NCBI RefSeq assembly: GCF_000427445.1
Contig: NZ_KE386496.1
Location: 3,254,504-3,318,503 of the forward strand
Source: Methylocapsa acidiphila B2
GTDB taxonomy: Bacteria; Pseudomonadota; Alphaproteobacteria; Rhizobiales; Beijerinckiaceae
DNA: 64,000 nt
Direction of reading: 5' to 3'
Below the pieces are notes generated by a model. That model saw only the letters and a program-made list of their open reading frames with translations. It made no database searches and was not told the origin of the DNA. The translations under genes were made by a program, and so were the position numbers. Shown piece by piece: positions 1 to 7,911 of this stretch (its first letter is position 1; every line of letters starts with the position of its first letter).

Positions 1-1
1 C

Positions 2-1423
2 GGCGTCTTGACATATGTTCCGCGCCCGGGCGAAACGCCGTCGAGCGCGACGGTCGTCGCACCCTATGCGGCGGAATTGATCCTGATCTCGAACGCGCGG
101 CAATTTGGAACGCCCGGAAATCTCGTCGGCCGGATTTCTTTTTCGAATATCTCCTTCGCCCACACCAATTCCCCGATGTTGAGCACCGGTTATGTTGGGG
201 CGGTCACCAATTGCTTTGAGAATCCCTTGGCGGCGATCACGGTTGTCGGCGGGACAGGCGTCACGCTCGACCATGTGACGCTGACGCATCTTGGCGAGGC
301 GGCGGTCATGTTCGGCCCGGGCTCGGGCGGAAACGCGATCAAGAACAGCGTTTTGCAGGACATCGGCTCTTCGGCGATCATCGCCGGCAACGAGCCGCGG
401 CGCAATAAGGAGCGATACCCGGATAATTTCCTCAATGGTCCGAGCACGCCGGAGTGGAGGGTCGGGCCGGTGACCGTCTCCAATAATCTGATCGAGGATT
501 TCGGCCATGTGATCTTGAACTCGCTGGCCGTATTCGCGGGCCGCGGCGTCGCGAATTCGGTCATCTCGCATAATGAGATCAGTCACGGCCCGGCCTGGGC
601 CATGTGGATGGGCTCCGATCCCGGCTGGTATGGCGCCGGCCAAAAAGACCCTTTGTTCCCTGGGCCGACGAACAATGTCATTTCATGGAACTATATCCAT
701 GATCTGGGCGACGGCGGCGACACTACCGCGCAGGACTGGGGAGCGATCTATACGGTCGGGCCATTGGATGGAACGGTCATAGAATATAACAAAACCGCGC
801 ATATCACGACATCAACGCATCCCTCATGGTACGGACGCAGGTTGAACGCCCATGGCCGGGACGGGATGATCCTCTACAATGACGATCATACACATGGGCT
901 CACGATCCGGAATAATGTCTTCGCCGGGAGCCAGAATTTCCTTCACTCGTTCAAGGGCACAGGCAATGTGCTCGACAACAATATCTTCTACTCGAAGAAC
1001 GACGCATCGGCCTATCTAGGCCCGCAAATTTTCAACATGCTCAACTGGCAGCATTACCCTGCCGAGCAGGGCCAAGCCTTCGCAACCTTGACCCATAATC
1101 TCTATGTCGTCGATCGAGGAGACTCGAGCGCCGTGCCGGTTCTTTATTTTCCCGTCAAGTCGACGGGGAGCACGGTGACGCCCGATGTCGTGACATCCGA
1201 TAACAACCTTTATTTTCAGGTAGGCGCGACGATCTCCAATTTCGCCTCCAACGCGACGCTCGCGAATTGGAAAACCGAATTCGGCCAGGACGCTCATTCG
1301 CTCTTCAACGTCGATCCGCTCTTCGTGAACCCGGCCGCGGGAGATTTCAGGTTGAAACCGGGGAGCCCGGCTCTGGGGATCGGGTTCGTTCCGTTCGATC
1401 TCTCCGCGGCGGGGCGCAAATAG
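2..1423 (+). CDS. Right-handed parallel beta-helix repeat protein, 5'-truncated by window edge
   Basis: The frame is open from the first bases, so the gene begins upstream and only about 473 C-terminal codons are visible; the TTG at 8 is probably internal. The protein is rich in Asn/Gly/Ile/Val with recurring short turns such as VSNNLIEDFG, ISHNEISHG, ISWNYIHDLG and IRNNVFAGS. This is the coil pattern of right-handed beta-helix (pectate-lyase-like, PbH1) proteins. Such proteins are commonly exported polysaccharide lyases, hydrolases or epimerases. The C-terminal end (DPLFVNPAAGDFRLKPGSPA) is the usual closing motif of this group. The substrate cannot be told from sequence, and the signal peptide, if any, lies outside the window. 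The gene converges on the leftward lyase gene 20 bases downstream. Confidence 0.75.
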   Translation, partial: GVLTYVPRPGETPSSATVVAPYAAELILISNARQFGTPGNLVGRISFSNISFAHTNSPMLSTGYVGAVTNCFENPLAAITVVGGTGVTLDHVTLTHLGEAAVMFGPGSGGNAIKNSVLQDIGSSAIIAGNEPRRNKERYPDNFLNGPSTPEWRVGPVTVSNNLIEDFGHVILNSLAVFAGRGVANSVISHNEISHGPAWAMWMGSDPGWYGAGQKDPLFPGPTNNVISWNYIHDLGDGGDTTAQDWGAIYTVGPLDGTVIEYNKTAHITTSTHPSWYGRRLNAHGRDGMILYNDDHTHGLTIRNNVFAGSQNFLHSFKGTGNVLDNNIFYSKNDASAYLGPQIFNMLNWQHYPAEQGQAFATLTHNLYVVDRGDSSAVPVLYFPVKSTGSTVTPDVVTSDNNLYFQVGATISNFASNATLANWKTEFGQDAHSLFNVDPLFVNPAAGDFRLKPGSPALGIGFVPFDLSAAGRK

Positions 1424-1443
1424 GAAAGCGCAGCGCAGGCGAT

Positions 1444-2322
1444 TTATGGATCCTTGCCGGTGGTCCGCGCGAGCAGCCGCAGCGCCTTGACGAGATGCGG
1501 CCGGTCGAGCATTGCGCCGTCGAGGCTCACGACGCCCATGTCGGGCTCCGCGGCGAAGGCGGCGACGATGGCGCGGGCTCTGGCGATGGCCTGAGGCGAC
1601 GGCGTCAGAGCCTCATTGATAACCGCGACTTGCGCCGGATGAATGGCCATTTTAGCCGCGAAGCCGTCGCGCCTCGCCATATCGCATTCCTTGCGGAGGC
1701 CCTGGAGGTCGTGGAAATCGGGATAGATGGCGTCGATCGCCAGCGCGTCCGCGGCGTTCGCCGCCAGCAGCGTGAGCGTGCGCGCGAGCGCATAGGGCGC
1801 CGTGTAGGCGCCGTCATCGCCTCGGCTCGTCTCAGAGCCGAGGCAGGCGGAGAGATCCTCGGCGCCCCAAGCGAGGCCGACGAGGCGGCGGCTCGCGCCC
1901 GCGTAGCCGCCCATGTTGAAGAGCGACCCCGCGGTCTCGGTGACGATCGCGATGACGCGCGTCGCGCCGTCGGTAAGATCGCATTCGGCTTCTTTGACCG
2001 CGAGCCTGGCGCCGAGATGCTGGAGGGCGGCGGCGTCGACGCATTTCGGCAGCAGGACCCCATCCGGGCCGCCCGGCATGATTGCGTCGAGATCGGCGTC
2101 GACCAGCCCGGAGTCGAGCGCATTGACGCGGACATAGAGTAGGGCGCGCGGCGCCGCGCGCTTCGCGGTTTGGAGGAAGTCGAAAGCCAATCGCCGAGCC
2201 GCCGCCTTGTTGGCGAGCGTCACGGAATCCTCGAGATCAATCGCCAGGCAGTCCGCGCCGGATGAGAGGGCCTTCGCGAGCTTTCTCTCGCTGTCGGCGG
2301 GGACGAAGAGAAGAGAGCGCAT
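1444..2322 (-). CDS. HpcH/HpaI aldolase / citrate lyase beta (CitE)-like CoA-ester lyase
   Basis: A 292-residue TIM-barrel lyase of the CitE/HpcH family, which cleaves or forms C-C bonds in CoA esters such as malyl-CoA, beta-methylmalyl-CoA or citramalyl-CoA. Visible family signatures are the N-terminal LLFVPADSERKLAKAL, the substrate loop LAIDLEDSV (about 26-34), VRVNALDSG, the metal-binding Glu in VTETAGS and the Asp of WGAEDL, and the C-terminal KMAIHPAQV. It is the last gene of a leftward run, 77 bases after a MaoC-type hydratase. A MaoC hydratase plus CitE lyase pair is the arrangement seen for mesaconyl-/itaconyl-CoA hydration followed by citramalyl- or methylmalyl-CoA cleavage. The exact substrate is not determinable here. 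Confidence 0.85.
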   Translation of the reverse strand: MRSLLFVPADSERKLAKALSSGADCLAIDLEDSVTLANKAAARRLAFDFLQTAKRAAPRALLYVRVNALDSGLVDADLDAIMPGGPDGVLLPKCVDAAALQHLGARLAVKEAECDLTDGATRVIAIVTETAGSLFNMGGYAGASRRLVGLAWGAEDLSACLGSETSRGDDGAYTAPYALARTLTLLAANAADALAIDAIYPDFHDLQGLRKECDMARRDGFAAKMAIHPAQVAVINEALTPSPQAIARARAIVAAFAAEPDMGVVSLDGAMLDRPHLVKALRLLARTTGKDP

Positions 2323-2399
2323 GAGACGCCTCGGTTCAATTCAGGCGGCAACGCGCCTCGGTCTTCGACGCCGGCGTCTTACGGACCGGCGCCGCGATC

Positions 2400-2906
2400 T
2401 CAAGCCGGCCTTTTCTTCATGAAAGCCTGGCGCCGGCATTCTGCGACGAGAGCGCCGTCCTGGCGATAGGCGCGATGGATGAATTCGACGATTCCCGCGT
2501 CGGCGCGCGAGTTCGACATGCGCTTCGCGGCAATCTCGGTCGTCACATGGATGGTGTCGCCTTCGAAGAGCGGCGCTGGAAACTTGACTTCGGTCATGCC
2601 GAGATTGGCGATGGTCGTGCCGAGCGTCAGGTCGTTGACCGAGATGCCGATCATGAGCCCGAGCGTGAAAAGCGAGTTCATCAAGGGCCGTCCCCACTCG
2701 GTTTCCGTCGCGCAAAAATGCGCGTCTATATGCAGCGGCTGGGGATTGAGGGTCATGTTGGAGAACAACATATTGTCCATTTGGGTGACCGTTCTGGTCA
2801 GGCGATGCGCGACTTTGGCGCCGACGACGAAATCCTCGTAATAGAGTCCGCCGCGCGGGCTACGGAGGGCGCCGAAGACCCAATCGCCTTGCGCGTCATC
2901 GCTCAT
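2400..2906 (-). CDS. MaoC-family (hot-dog fold) enoyl-CoA hydratase-like protein
   Basis: A 168-residue single hot-dog-fold domain. It carries MaoC-like features: YYEDFVVG near residue 22, the NPQPLHIDAHFC segment (helix containing the catalytic His/Asp type residues), and GTTIANLGMTEVKFPAPLFEGDTI. MaoC proteins hydrate or dehydrate enoyl-CoA thioesters. The start overlaps the end of the upstream Nudix gene by 11 bases, indicating translational coupling. The CitE-like lyase follows downstream, so the two probably act in succession on a C4-C5 CoA ester. It is half the length of the two-domain mesaconyl-CoA hydratase of the ethylmalonyl-CoA pathway, so equivalence to that enzyme should not be assumed. 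Confidence 0.82.
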   Translation of the reverse strand: MSDDAQGDWVFGALRSPRGGLYYEDFVVGAKVAHRLTRTVTQMDNMLFSNMTLNPQPLHIDAHFCATETEWGRPLMNSLFTLGLMIGISVNDLTLGTTIANLGMTEVKFPAPLFEGDTIHVTTEIAAKRMSNSRADAGIVEFIHRAYRQDGALVAECRRQAFMKKRPA

Positions 2907-3492
2907 CCGCCGCGCTCCGCATTAGGCCGGCGAGCTTGGCGTAATGCAACAGCAGGATCGTCTTGGCGTCGATGATTTCGCCGCTGTCGATCATGGCGAG
3001 GGCTTCGTCGAACGTCGGCTCCAACACCTCGATGTCCTCGTCTTCCTCTTCGAGGCCGCCGCCGTCGCTCATTCGATCCGCCGGTGAATATTCCGCGATG
3101 AAAAAGGTGAGCCTCTCGCAAAAGGCGCCGGGGCTCATATAGGCCTCGAATAGCCGCTTGGGATGGTGGACGGCGAAGCCGGTCTCCTCCTCCGCCTCCT
3201 TGACGATTCTCGCCTCGGCGTCGGCGCCTTCGAGCTTGCCGGCGCAAACTTCGATCAGGCCGTCGTGCCCGCCCGAGAGAAAAGCCGGCGCGCGAAATTG
3301 GCGAATGAGCACGACGCGGGAGCGCGTCGGATCATAGAGGAGGATCGCGGCGCCGTCGCCTGTGTCATAGACTTCGCGGCTCATGCTTTGCGGGCGGCCG
3401 TCGTAGCGCCGGCGCTCGAAGGAAATCTTCTCGAGCAGGCCGCGCCCGCGCGCAAGCAGCTGGCGGCTGAGGATGCGGATGCCATCGACCAT
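2896..3492 (-). CDS. Nudix hydrolase, NudK/ADP-ribose pyrophosphatase type
   Basis: A 198-residue Nudix hydrolase. The Nudix box runs from GKLEGADAEARIVKEAEEET onward (about residues 89-109), with the KEAEEETGF core that coordinates Mg2+. The following LFEAYMSPGAFCERLTFFIA is the arrangement seen in the NudK/GDP-mannose and ADP-sugar pyrophosphatase group. These enzymes split nucleoside diphosphate sugars into NMP and sugar phosphate. The box has Asp where the first conserved Glu of the general consensus stands. It starts 3 bases after nadK ends and overlaps the MaoC gene, so it sits inside a tight operon. The natural substrate is unknown. Confidence 0.85.
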   Translation of the reverse strand: MVDGIRILSRQLLARGRGLLEKISFERRRYDGRPQSMSREVYDTGDGAAILLYDPTRSRVVLIRQFRAPAFLSGGHDGLIEVCAGKLEGADAEARIVKEAEEETGFAVHHPKRLFEAYMSPGAFCERLTFFIAEYSPADRMSDGGGLEEEDEDIEVLEPTFDEALAMIDSGEIIDAKTILLLHYAKLAGLMRSAADER

Positions 3493-3495
3493 GTC

Positions 3496-4287
3496 TCAAT
3501 ATCCGAATTGCTCGCGCAGGATCTGCTCGTTGAGCGAATGGCCGGGATCGTGGAGCAGCACGAGCCCGGTCGCATGATCCATCGAGACCGTGACCTTGAC
3601 GATGTTCTTCAGCTCGAAATGATCGGCGACCGCGGCGACCGGCCGCTTGTCCGACTCGAGGACGTCGATCGTGATCTGCATCTTGTCGGAAAGCAGCGCG
3701 CCGCGCCAGCCGCGCGGCCGAAAGGCCGAGATCGGCGTCAGCGCCACCATGGTCGCGTCCAGGGGAAGGATCGGCCCATGCGCCGAAAGATTATAGGCGG
3801 TCGAGCCCACGGGCGTCGCAACCAGGAGGCCGTCGGCGGCGAGTTCGCCGAGCCTCTCCCTGCCGTCGATCGACACCCGCATTTTCGCGACCTGATAGGA
3901 TTGGCGCATGAGCGACACCTCGTTGATCGCCCGCGCCTTGACGATCTCGCCTTCCATGTCGATCGCCTTCATCAGCAGGGGATGGACCACCGAGGCCTCA
4001 GCCTCGTCGAGGCGCTGGATGAGGTCGGGACCATGAAATTCATTCATGAGAAATCCGACCGTGCCGCGATTCATCCCATAGATCGGCTTGTTCGCGCCCA
4101 TGAAGCGATGCAGCGTGCGCAGCATGAGGCCGTCGCCGCCGAGGGCGACGATGACGTCGGCGGCGTCCGGATGGACATTGCCATAACGCGCGACGAGCTC
4201 ATGCAGCGCGGCCGTCGCTTCCGGCGCGCCAGAAGAAAGAAAGGCGATGCGCTCGAAGCGGTGCTTCGCGCTGTTTTCGGCGGCCAT
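3496..4287 (-). CDS. nadK: NAD kinase
   Basis: A 263-residue ATP-NAD kinase that phosphorylates NAD to NADP in the cytosol. It shows the family signature GGDG at residues 50-53 inside VIVALGGDGLMLRTLH, then GMNRGTVGFLMNEF, the INEVSLMR segment and the VATPVGSTAYNLSAHGPILP substrate loop. Length and layout match compact alphaproteobacterial NAD kinases. It is followed 3 bases later by the Nudix gene and preceded by a 170-base gap from the histidine phosphatase gene, where a promoter may lie. Confidence 0.93.
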   Translation of the reverse strand: MAAENSAKHRFERIAFLSSGAPEATAALHELVARYGNVHPDAADVIVALGGDGLMLRTLHRFMGANKPIYGMNRGTVGFLMNEFHGPDLIQRLDEAEASVVHPLLMKAIDMEGEIVKARAINEVSLMRQSYQVAKMRVSIDGRERLGELAADGLLVATPVGSTAYNLSAHGPILPLDATMVALTPISAFRPRGWRGALLSDKMQITIDVLESDKRPVAAVADHFELKNIVKVTVSMDHATGLVLLHDPGHSLNEQILREQFGY

Positions 4288-4457
4288 AATCTCCCGCTCC
4301 GACCCTTCGAGTTCCAGCGACGCCTTTCGGTCGGACGTTCTATCCGATTGGGATTAGCTTTCGAGCTGCGCCTTGACATAAACGTAAGCCGGAGGCGCCG
4401 TAAAGCTGCGTCGAAGCAGCGGCCCGCGACCAGAGCGTTTTCCGACCGTCCGCCGGC

Positions 4458-5024
4458 TTAAGCGACGACATCCGCGAGGTCGCCGGCGAGCAGGAGCTGC
4501 GGAACCTGGGTGAAGCGCCAGCCCTCGCCTTGCTTGTCGAAAATCCAGACGAGATCGACGCGCTCGTAAGGCCAATATTGCGGCGCGGTCTTTTCGTCGC
4601 CGAGGATGGCGTTGGCGATGATGTGCATGGAAAGATGTTTCCAGGCGATCAAAGCCGGCCCCGGAGCGGCGAGGACCTGACGCACGAGGGCGGTCTCCTC
4701 GCCGTAAAAATAGTCGCCATTGAGCTCGACGCCGGAGTCGGCCTCTAACAGCTCGGCGAGAGGGATCAGAGTGTTCCGGGGTCTCAGGCTCGGGTCTTCC
4801 GGCGCGGCTTTGCAAGCGTAGAGCGCGCGGGGCCGGGCGAGGGCCGGATGGCTGAAGCGATCGTCGCAGGGCGCGAAGAAACGAACCAGCGCGCCGGCGC
4901 GCTGCCAGCCGCGCACGGTGATCGATTCCTTGTCCTTGCGCCCCTCGAGATTGACGCCGCGAAACCTTTTGTCGGGACTGGGGCGCTCCGCATGGCGGAT
5001 CAGCATGACCTTGTCGCAACTCAT
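4458..5024 (-). CDS. Histidine phosphatase family protein
   Basis: A 188-residue protein starting with VMLIRHAERP; the RHA/E triplet at residues 10-13 is the variant RHG motif whose His is phosphorylated during catalysis in the phosphoglycerate-mutase-like superfamily. A second conserved His is expected in LSMHIIANAI. The rest is poorly conserved and contains a Trp-rich C-terminal part (KGLSM-type segment, YWPYERVDLVWIF). Family members dephosphorylate a wide range of small molecules or proteins, so no substrate is proposed. The gene lies 43 bases after an SDR gene on the same strand. Confidence 0.75.
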   Translation of the reverse strand: MSCDKVMLIRHAERPSPDKRFRGVNLEGRKDKESITVRGWQRAGALVRFFAPCDDRFSHPALARPRALYACKAAPEDPSLRPRNTLIPLAELLEADSGVELNGDYFYGEETALVRQVLAAPGPALIAWKHLSMHIIANAILGDEKTAPQYWPYERVDLVWIFDKQGEGWRFTQVPQLLLAGDLADVVA

Positions 5025-5067
5025 CGCGAGTCTCCCGATCCTTGGGCCGGGCGAAAGCCCGGACGGC

Positions 5068-5886
5068 TCAACATTTATAATGGCTGGCGATTAGCGCCTC
5101 GAAGGCCCCGGCCGGAATGAAGGGCTTGGCCCGCGCGACGGCGGTTTGCGCCAGGGCGCCGATGGGATAACGCAGCGCCGGCCGATCCAATTCGACGATG
5201 CGCTTGACTGCTCGGCCGACCAGGACCGGGTCGGCGCCGCTGGTTTCGTCCGCCTCGATGGCGGCGAGCGCGGCCTCGAATGTCTTGCGATAGGCCGAGC
5301 CGGGACCACTCGCCGCCGTCAGACGTCGCGCTGCGGTGAAGCCTGTGGCGAAATCGCCCGGCTCGACGATCGCGACTCGGACGCTGGATCCGCGCAGCTC
5401 CATGCGCAGCGCCTCGCAATAACCTTCGAGCGCGAATTTTGCCGCGCTATACATGCCCTGGAAGGGAAGCGCGATGAGGCCGGCGATGGAGCCGACGACG
5501 ACGAGATGGGCGGGATCACGCGCGCGAAGATGCGGCAAGGCGGTGCGGCAGACGCGATGATTGCCGAAGAAATTGGTTTGGAATTGCGCCAAGGCTTCCT
5601 CGGAGCTCGTGTCTTCCAGCGCGCCAGCGAAGCCGACCCCCGCATTGCTGACCACGACGTCGAGGCGGCCTTCGCGTGCGACCACATCGGCGATCGCGGC
5701 CTCGACCGAGGAGTCGTGATCGACGTCCATCTTGATCGGCTCGAAACCTCCGGGGGGATTGGCGTCGGCCGCTTTGCGCGACGCGCCATAGACGCGATAG
5801 CCTGCGCCGTGCAGTTCCTCGGCGATCGCCAAGCCTAGGCCCGAACTTGCTCCCGTGACAAGCGCCACGCGCTTTTCGCTTTTCAT
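5068..5886 (-). CDS. SDR-family oxidoreductase
   Basis: A 272-residue classical short-chain dehydrogenase/reductase. The nucleotide-binding TGASSGLG lies at residues 11-18, VVSNAGVG corresponds to the NNAG motif, and GMYSAAKFAL holds the catalytic Tyr-x3-Lys, with the catalytic Ser just upstream in VVVGSIAG. The C-terminal part is variable, so the substrate is open; it resembles the generic SDRs that act on hydroxy/keto groups of lipids or sugars. It is the first gene of the leftward run ending at the CitE-like lyase. It is not close to the sphingolipid cluster, so there is no genetic link supporting a 3-ketosphinganine reductase role. Confidence 0.85.
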   Translation of the reverse strand: MKSEKRVALVTGASSGLGLAIAEELHGAGYRVYGASRKAADANPPGGFEPIKMDVDHDSSVEAAIADVVAREGRLDVVVSNAGVGFAGALEDTSSEEALAQFQTNFFGNHRVCRTALPHLRARDPAHLVVVGSIAGLIALPFQGMYSAAKFALEGYCEALRMELRGSSVRVAIVEPGDFATGFTAARRLTAASGPGSAYRKTFEAALAAIEADETSGADPVLVGRAVKRIVELDRPALRYPIGALAQTAVARAKPFIPAGAFEALIASHYKC

Positions 5887-6221
5887 TGCCCCGTCCCCTT
5901 CAAGCTCTGGTCAAAACCGCGCGCGGCTCTGGATAGCCGGCTCCGCCTTGCGCCTGTCTCTATCACGCGGGCGGTTTTTCCGCCGCAGGTTTGGCTCGGC
6001 CGACAGGCGTCGCACCAAAATTGGTGGCGTCTCAGTTTGAATTTCCGCTCCCGACTCATGTCGGTCGCTTAGCTAAAGCGGTTTGTTTCCCAAAAGCGGA
6101 CCTAAAAGTCGGCCATACTTCCTTAGGCAGTCATAGCTAGGAAGGCCAATGCTATAGAACTTCCATCGGCAGCATCTGGCGATATCGGTTGGCGTCACCC
6201 CCAACACCTTCGAGTGCGCTA
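5887..6221. other. Intergenic region upstream of the IS element
   Basis: About 335 bases between the SDR gene and the left end of the insertion sequence. It contains the upstream region of the leftward SDR gene. I see no convincing reading frame and no RNA gene. Confidence 0.5.
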
Positions 6222-7072
6222 GGTCCCGTTGACAAATAGGATTCCCATTAGGGTAAGGTTCTGATTCAAGGTCGCTTTCGGAAGGAGGCGGGCTTGATTC
6301 GGGGATTGATGTCGGATGAGGAATGGGCGTGTTTCGAGCCGTTCGTGACGGTTCGCGGCGCGCATAGCGGGCGACGGCCGAAGGACCACCGCCTCGTTCT
6401 CGATGGGATTTTCTGGATTGCCCGCACCGGCGCGCAATGGCGGGACCTGCACGAGCATTTCGGCAAATGGTCGTCGGTCTATCGGCAGTTCCGGCGCTGG
6501 ACTCTCAGTGGGCTGTGGGAGCTCCTTCTGGAAGCCCTGAATGAAACCGAGGGCGTTGGCGAGACCGTCCAGATGATCGACTCGACCATCATCCGGGCGC
6601 ATCACTGCGCCGCCGGCGCTAAAGGGGGACTCCGCGTCAGGGTCTTGGCCGCTCGAGAGGTGGCTTCACGACAAAGATTCACCTCCGCACGAACGGCGAA
6701 GGACTGCCGATAGCCGCAAAGATCACCGCAGGCGAGGTCTCGGATTATTCGGGCTTCGCCCCCTTGATGGAAGCGGAAGGACCTGAGGCCAAAGTCCTGC
6801 TCGCCGATCGTGGTTATGATTCCGATCATATTCGCGAAACGCTGGAGAAAACAGGCGCTGCGGCCATCATTCCGACGCGCCGAAACCGCAAGATCCAAAT
6901 CCAGATCGACAGTCACATCTATGCCTTGCGCAACCGCGTCGAGCGTTGCTTCAACAAGCTCAAAAACTCTCGGCGCCTCGCAACCCGCTACGACAAAACC
7001 GCAGCCAGCTATCTCGGGTTCGTCCAAATCGCCGCGATCAGGATCTGGATGCGCATATTTGTCAACAGGACC
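6222..7072 (+). mobile_element. IS5-family insertion sequence (IS427-like), complete, about 851 bp
   Basis: Near-perfect terminal inverted repeats are readable: the left end GGTCCCGTTGACAAAT and the right end ATTTGTCAACAGGACC differ at one position. Both ends are flanked by TA (6220-6221 and 7073-7074) within a CTAG context, as expected for the TA-type target duplications of this group. The element holds two overlapping transposase frames joined by a -1 shift. Length and organisation fit the IS427 subgroup. It lies between an SDR gene and decayed sequence upstream of the cobalamin riboswitch. Confidence 0.88.
6294..6713 (+). CDS. IS5-family transposase, first frame (OrfA)
   Basis: This encodes the N-terminal half of the transposase: LMSDEEWACFEPF, the RRPKDHRLVLDGIFWIARTG segment and QMIDSTIIRAH, which carries the first catalytic Asp of the DDE triad. 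A Shine-Dalgarno AAGGAGG at 6282-6288 lies 5 bases before TTG 6294, which I take as the start; ATG 6309 is a weaker alternative, 20 bases away. Family similarity in this frame ends at about 6626, where a run AAAGGGGGA allows a -1 shift into the second frame. The remainder to 6713 is out-of-frame tail. Confidence 0.85.
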   Translation: MIRGLMSDEEWACFEPFVTVRGAHSGRRPKDHRLVLDGIFWIARTGAQWRDLHEHFGKWSSVYRQFRRWTLSGLWELLLEALNETEGVGETVQMIDSTIIRAHHCAAGAKGGLRVRVLAAREVASRQRFTSARTAKDCR

Positions 7073-7075
7073 TAG
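6626..7075 (+). CDS. IS5-family transposase, second frame (OrfB, reached by -1 frameshift)
   Basis: The frame beginning GTPRQGLGRSRGGFTTKIH continues the transposase directly from the first frame, with LLADRGYDSD (second catalytic Asp) and the C-terminal RNRVERCFNKLK (catalytic Glu). The catalytic triad is therefore intact if the -1 slip at AAAGGGGGA (6621-6629) occurs. The first in-frame ATG is only at 6764, which would lose the RSRGG segment, so expression as an OrfAB fusion is more likely. The stop codon TAG at 7073-7075 is formed by the flanking TA target bases rather than by the element itself. Confidence 0.82.
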   Translation, partial: GTPRQGLGRSRGGFTTKIHLRTNGEGLPIAAKITAGEVSDYSGFAPLMEAEGPEAKVLLADRGYDSDHIRETLEKTGAAAIIPTRRNRKIQIQIDSHIYALRNRVERCFNKLKNSRRLATRYDKTAASYLGFVQIAAIRIWMRIFVNRT

Positions 7076-7141
7076 TTTGAGCCGGTGAAAATCGCTGAAT
7101 CGAATCACCGTTAGATGCTTTCAATCAGTAGGCCCTAATAA

Positions 7142-7537
7142 ATGCCACAGACTCCCAAGCCGATGTCTCGCACTCTTGCCGTCGAAATCGCCACGAAGAC
7201 CATAGCCGTCGTTAACCCGGCTAACCGCGGGCTGCGAATAGCGGATCTGCTCGAAAAGCATGGGTTCCGCCGCGTCCGGGAACCCGAAATGGATATCCTC
7301 AGCGATCAGGCCCGCCTCGTGAGTTGGTTGCGCGAGACCTTCAGAGTCGACTGAATGGATTCTACGAGAAAGGTAGCTGAAGAACAGCAGGGGTTTATCC
7401 GATGGCTGCGGCCTGATTATCAGACAGAAAGAAGCTGGCTCGGAAGCGGACCGACGCAAAACCACCCTTTGCAGAAATTCAAACTGAGACGAAACCCAAA
7501 TTTTGCGTCAATTGACAGGCTTGAGCGCCAATCCTAA
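7142..7537 (+). pseudogene. Two adjacent short frames; probable gene debris
   Basis: Two consecutive frames (7142-7354, 70 codons; 7355-7537, 60 codons) lie between the insertion sequence and the riboswitch. The second contains QGFIRWLRPDYQTE, a segment that reminds me of a motif near the C-terminus of some class I DNA methyltransferases, but this is recollection, not a proven match. Neither frame has a good ribosome-binding site, and the second one runs into the riboswitch. I treat them as remnants of an older gene disrupted near the IS insertion. Confidence 0.25.
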
Positions 7538-7685
7538 GGTCGAGCATACCGGGATGCGAAGAAGGCGGTGTGATTCCGCCGCGGTCGCGCCACTGTCAGC
7601 GATGCGCCTGAAGTTTCGAGCGCCTTGCGAGCCAGACCTTCCTCTCGGATTGGCGAATGCGATTTGGGACGCGTCATCCCTGGAG
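7535..7685 (+). promoter_or_regulatory. Cobalamin riboswitch upstream of cbtBA
   Basis: The core is recognisable: GGGATGCGAAG, the paired GGCGGTGTGATTCCGCC, then GCGGTCGCGCCACTGTCAG, the conserved CCxCGCCACTG (B12 box) region. GCGAGCCAGACC follows downstream, matching the conserved 3' AGCCAGGA..ACC element. The element ends just before the start codon of cbtB. B12 riboswitches turn off expression of cobalt/cobalamin genes when adenosylcobalamin is bound. The exact 5' boundary is uncertain because I cannot fold the RNA. Confidence 0.75.
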
Positions 7686-7692
7686 TCACGAC

Positions 7693-7902
7693 ATGAGCAA
7701 GGCCCTTTCCGCTCCGGCGGCCAGTCTCGCCCCCATTCCCGTCCGCGATATTCTCCCCTGGCTCGTCTTCGGCGGTCTCTTCTGCCTATTGGCGATTTAT
7801 TTCGTCGGCGCGGAGCAGGGCGCGACCGCTTTGTTGCCCGGCCATTTCATGCACGAACTTGTCCATGACGGGCGCCATCTCCTGGCCTTTCCCTGCCATT
7901 GA
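7693..7902 (+). CDS. cbtB: CbtB-domain small membrane protein (cobalt transport)
   Basis: A 69-residue single-pass membrane protein with a hydrophobic segment at about 18-38. Its C-terminal tail HELVHDGRHLLAFPCH is the His-rich signature of CbtB, proposed to bind cobalt or act as a small partner of the CbtA channel. ATG 7693 is chosen because it lies immediately after the riboswitch; longer frames would run through the RNA element. cbtA starts 9 bases downstream, so the two form an operon under B12 control. Confidence 0.9.
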   Translation: MSKALSAPAASLAPIPVRDILPWLVFGGLFCLLAIYFVGAEQGATALLPGHFMHELVHDGRHLLAFPCH

Positions 7903-7911
7903 GGCGCTCGC

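Noticed and set aside
3163..4461. 432-codon plus-strand frame across the Nudix and nadK genes
   Set aside because: Low-complexity composition rich in Arg/Ala/Asp; antisense shadow of two well-supported genes.
5068..5886. SDR gene as the missing 3-ketosphinganine reductase
   Set aside because: Over 11 kb from the sphingolipid cluster and in another operon; SDR motifs alone do not specify the substrate.
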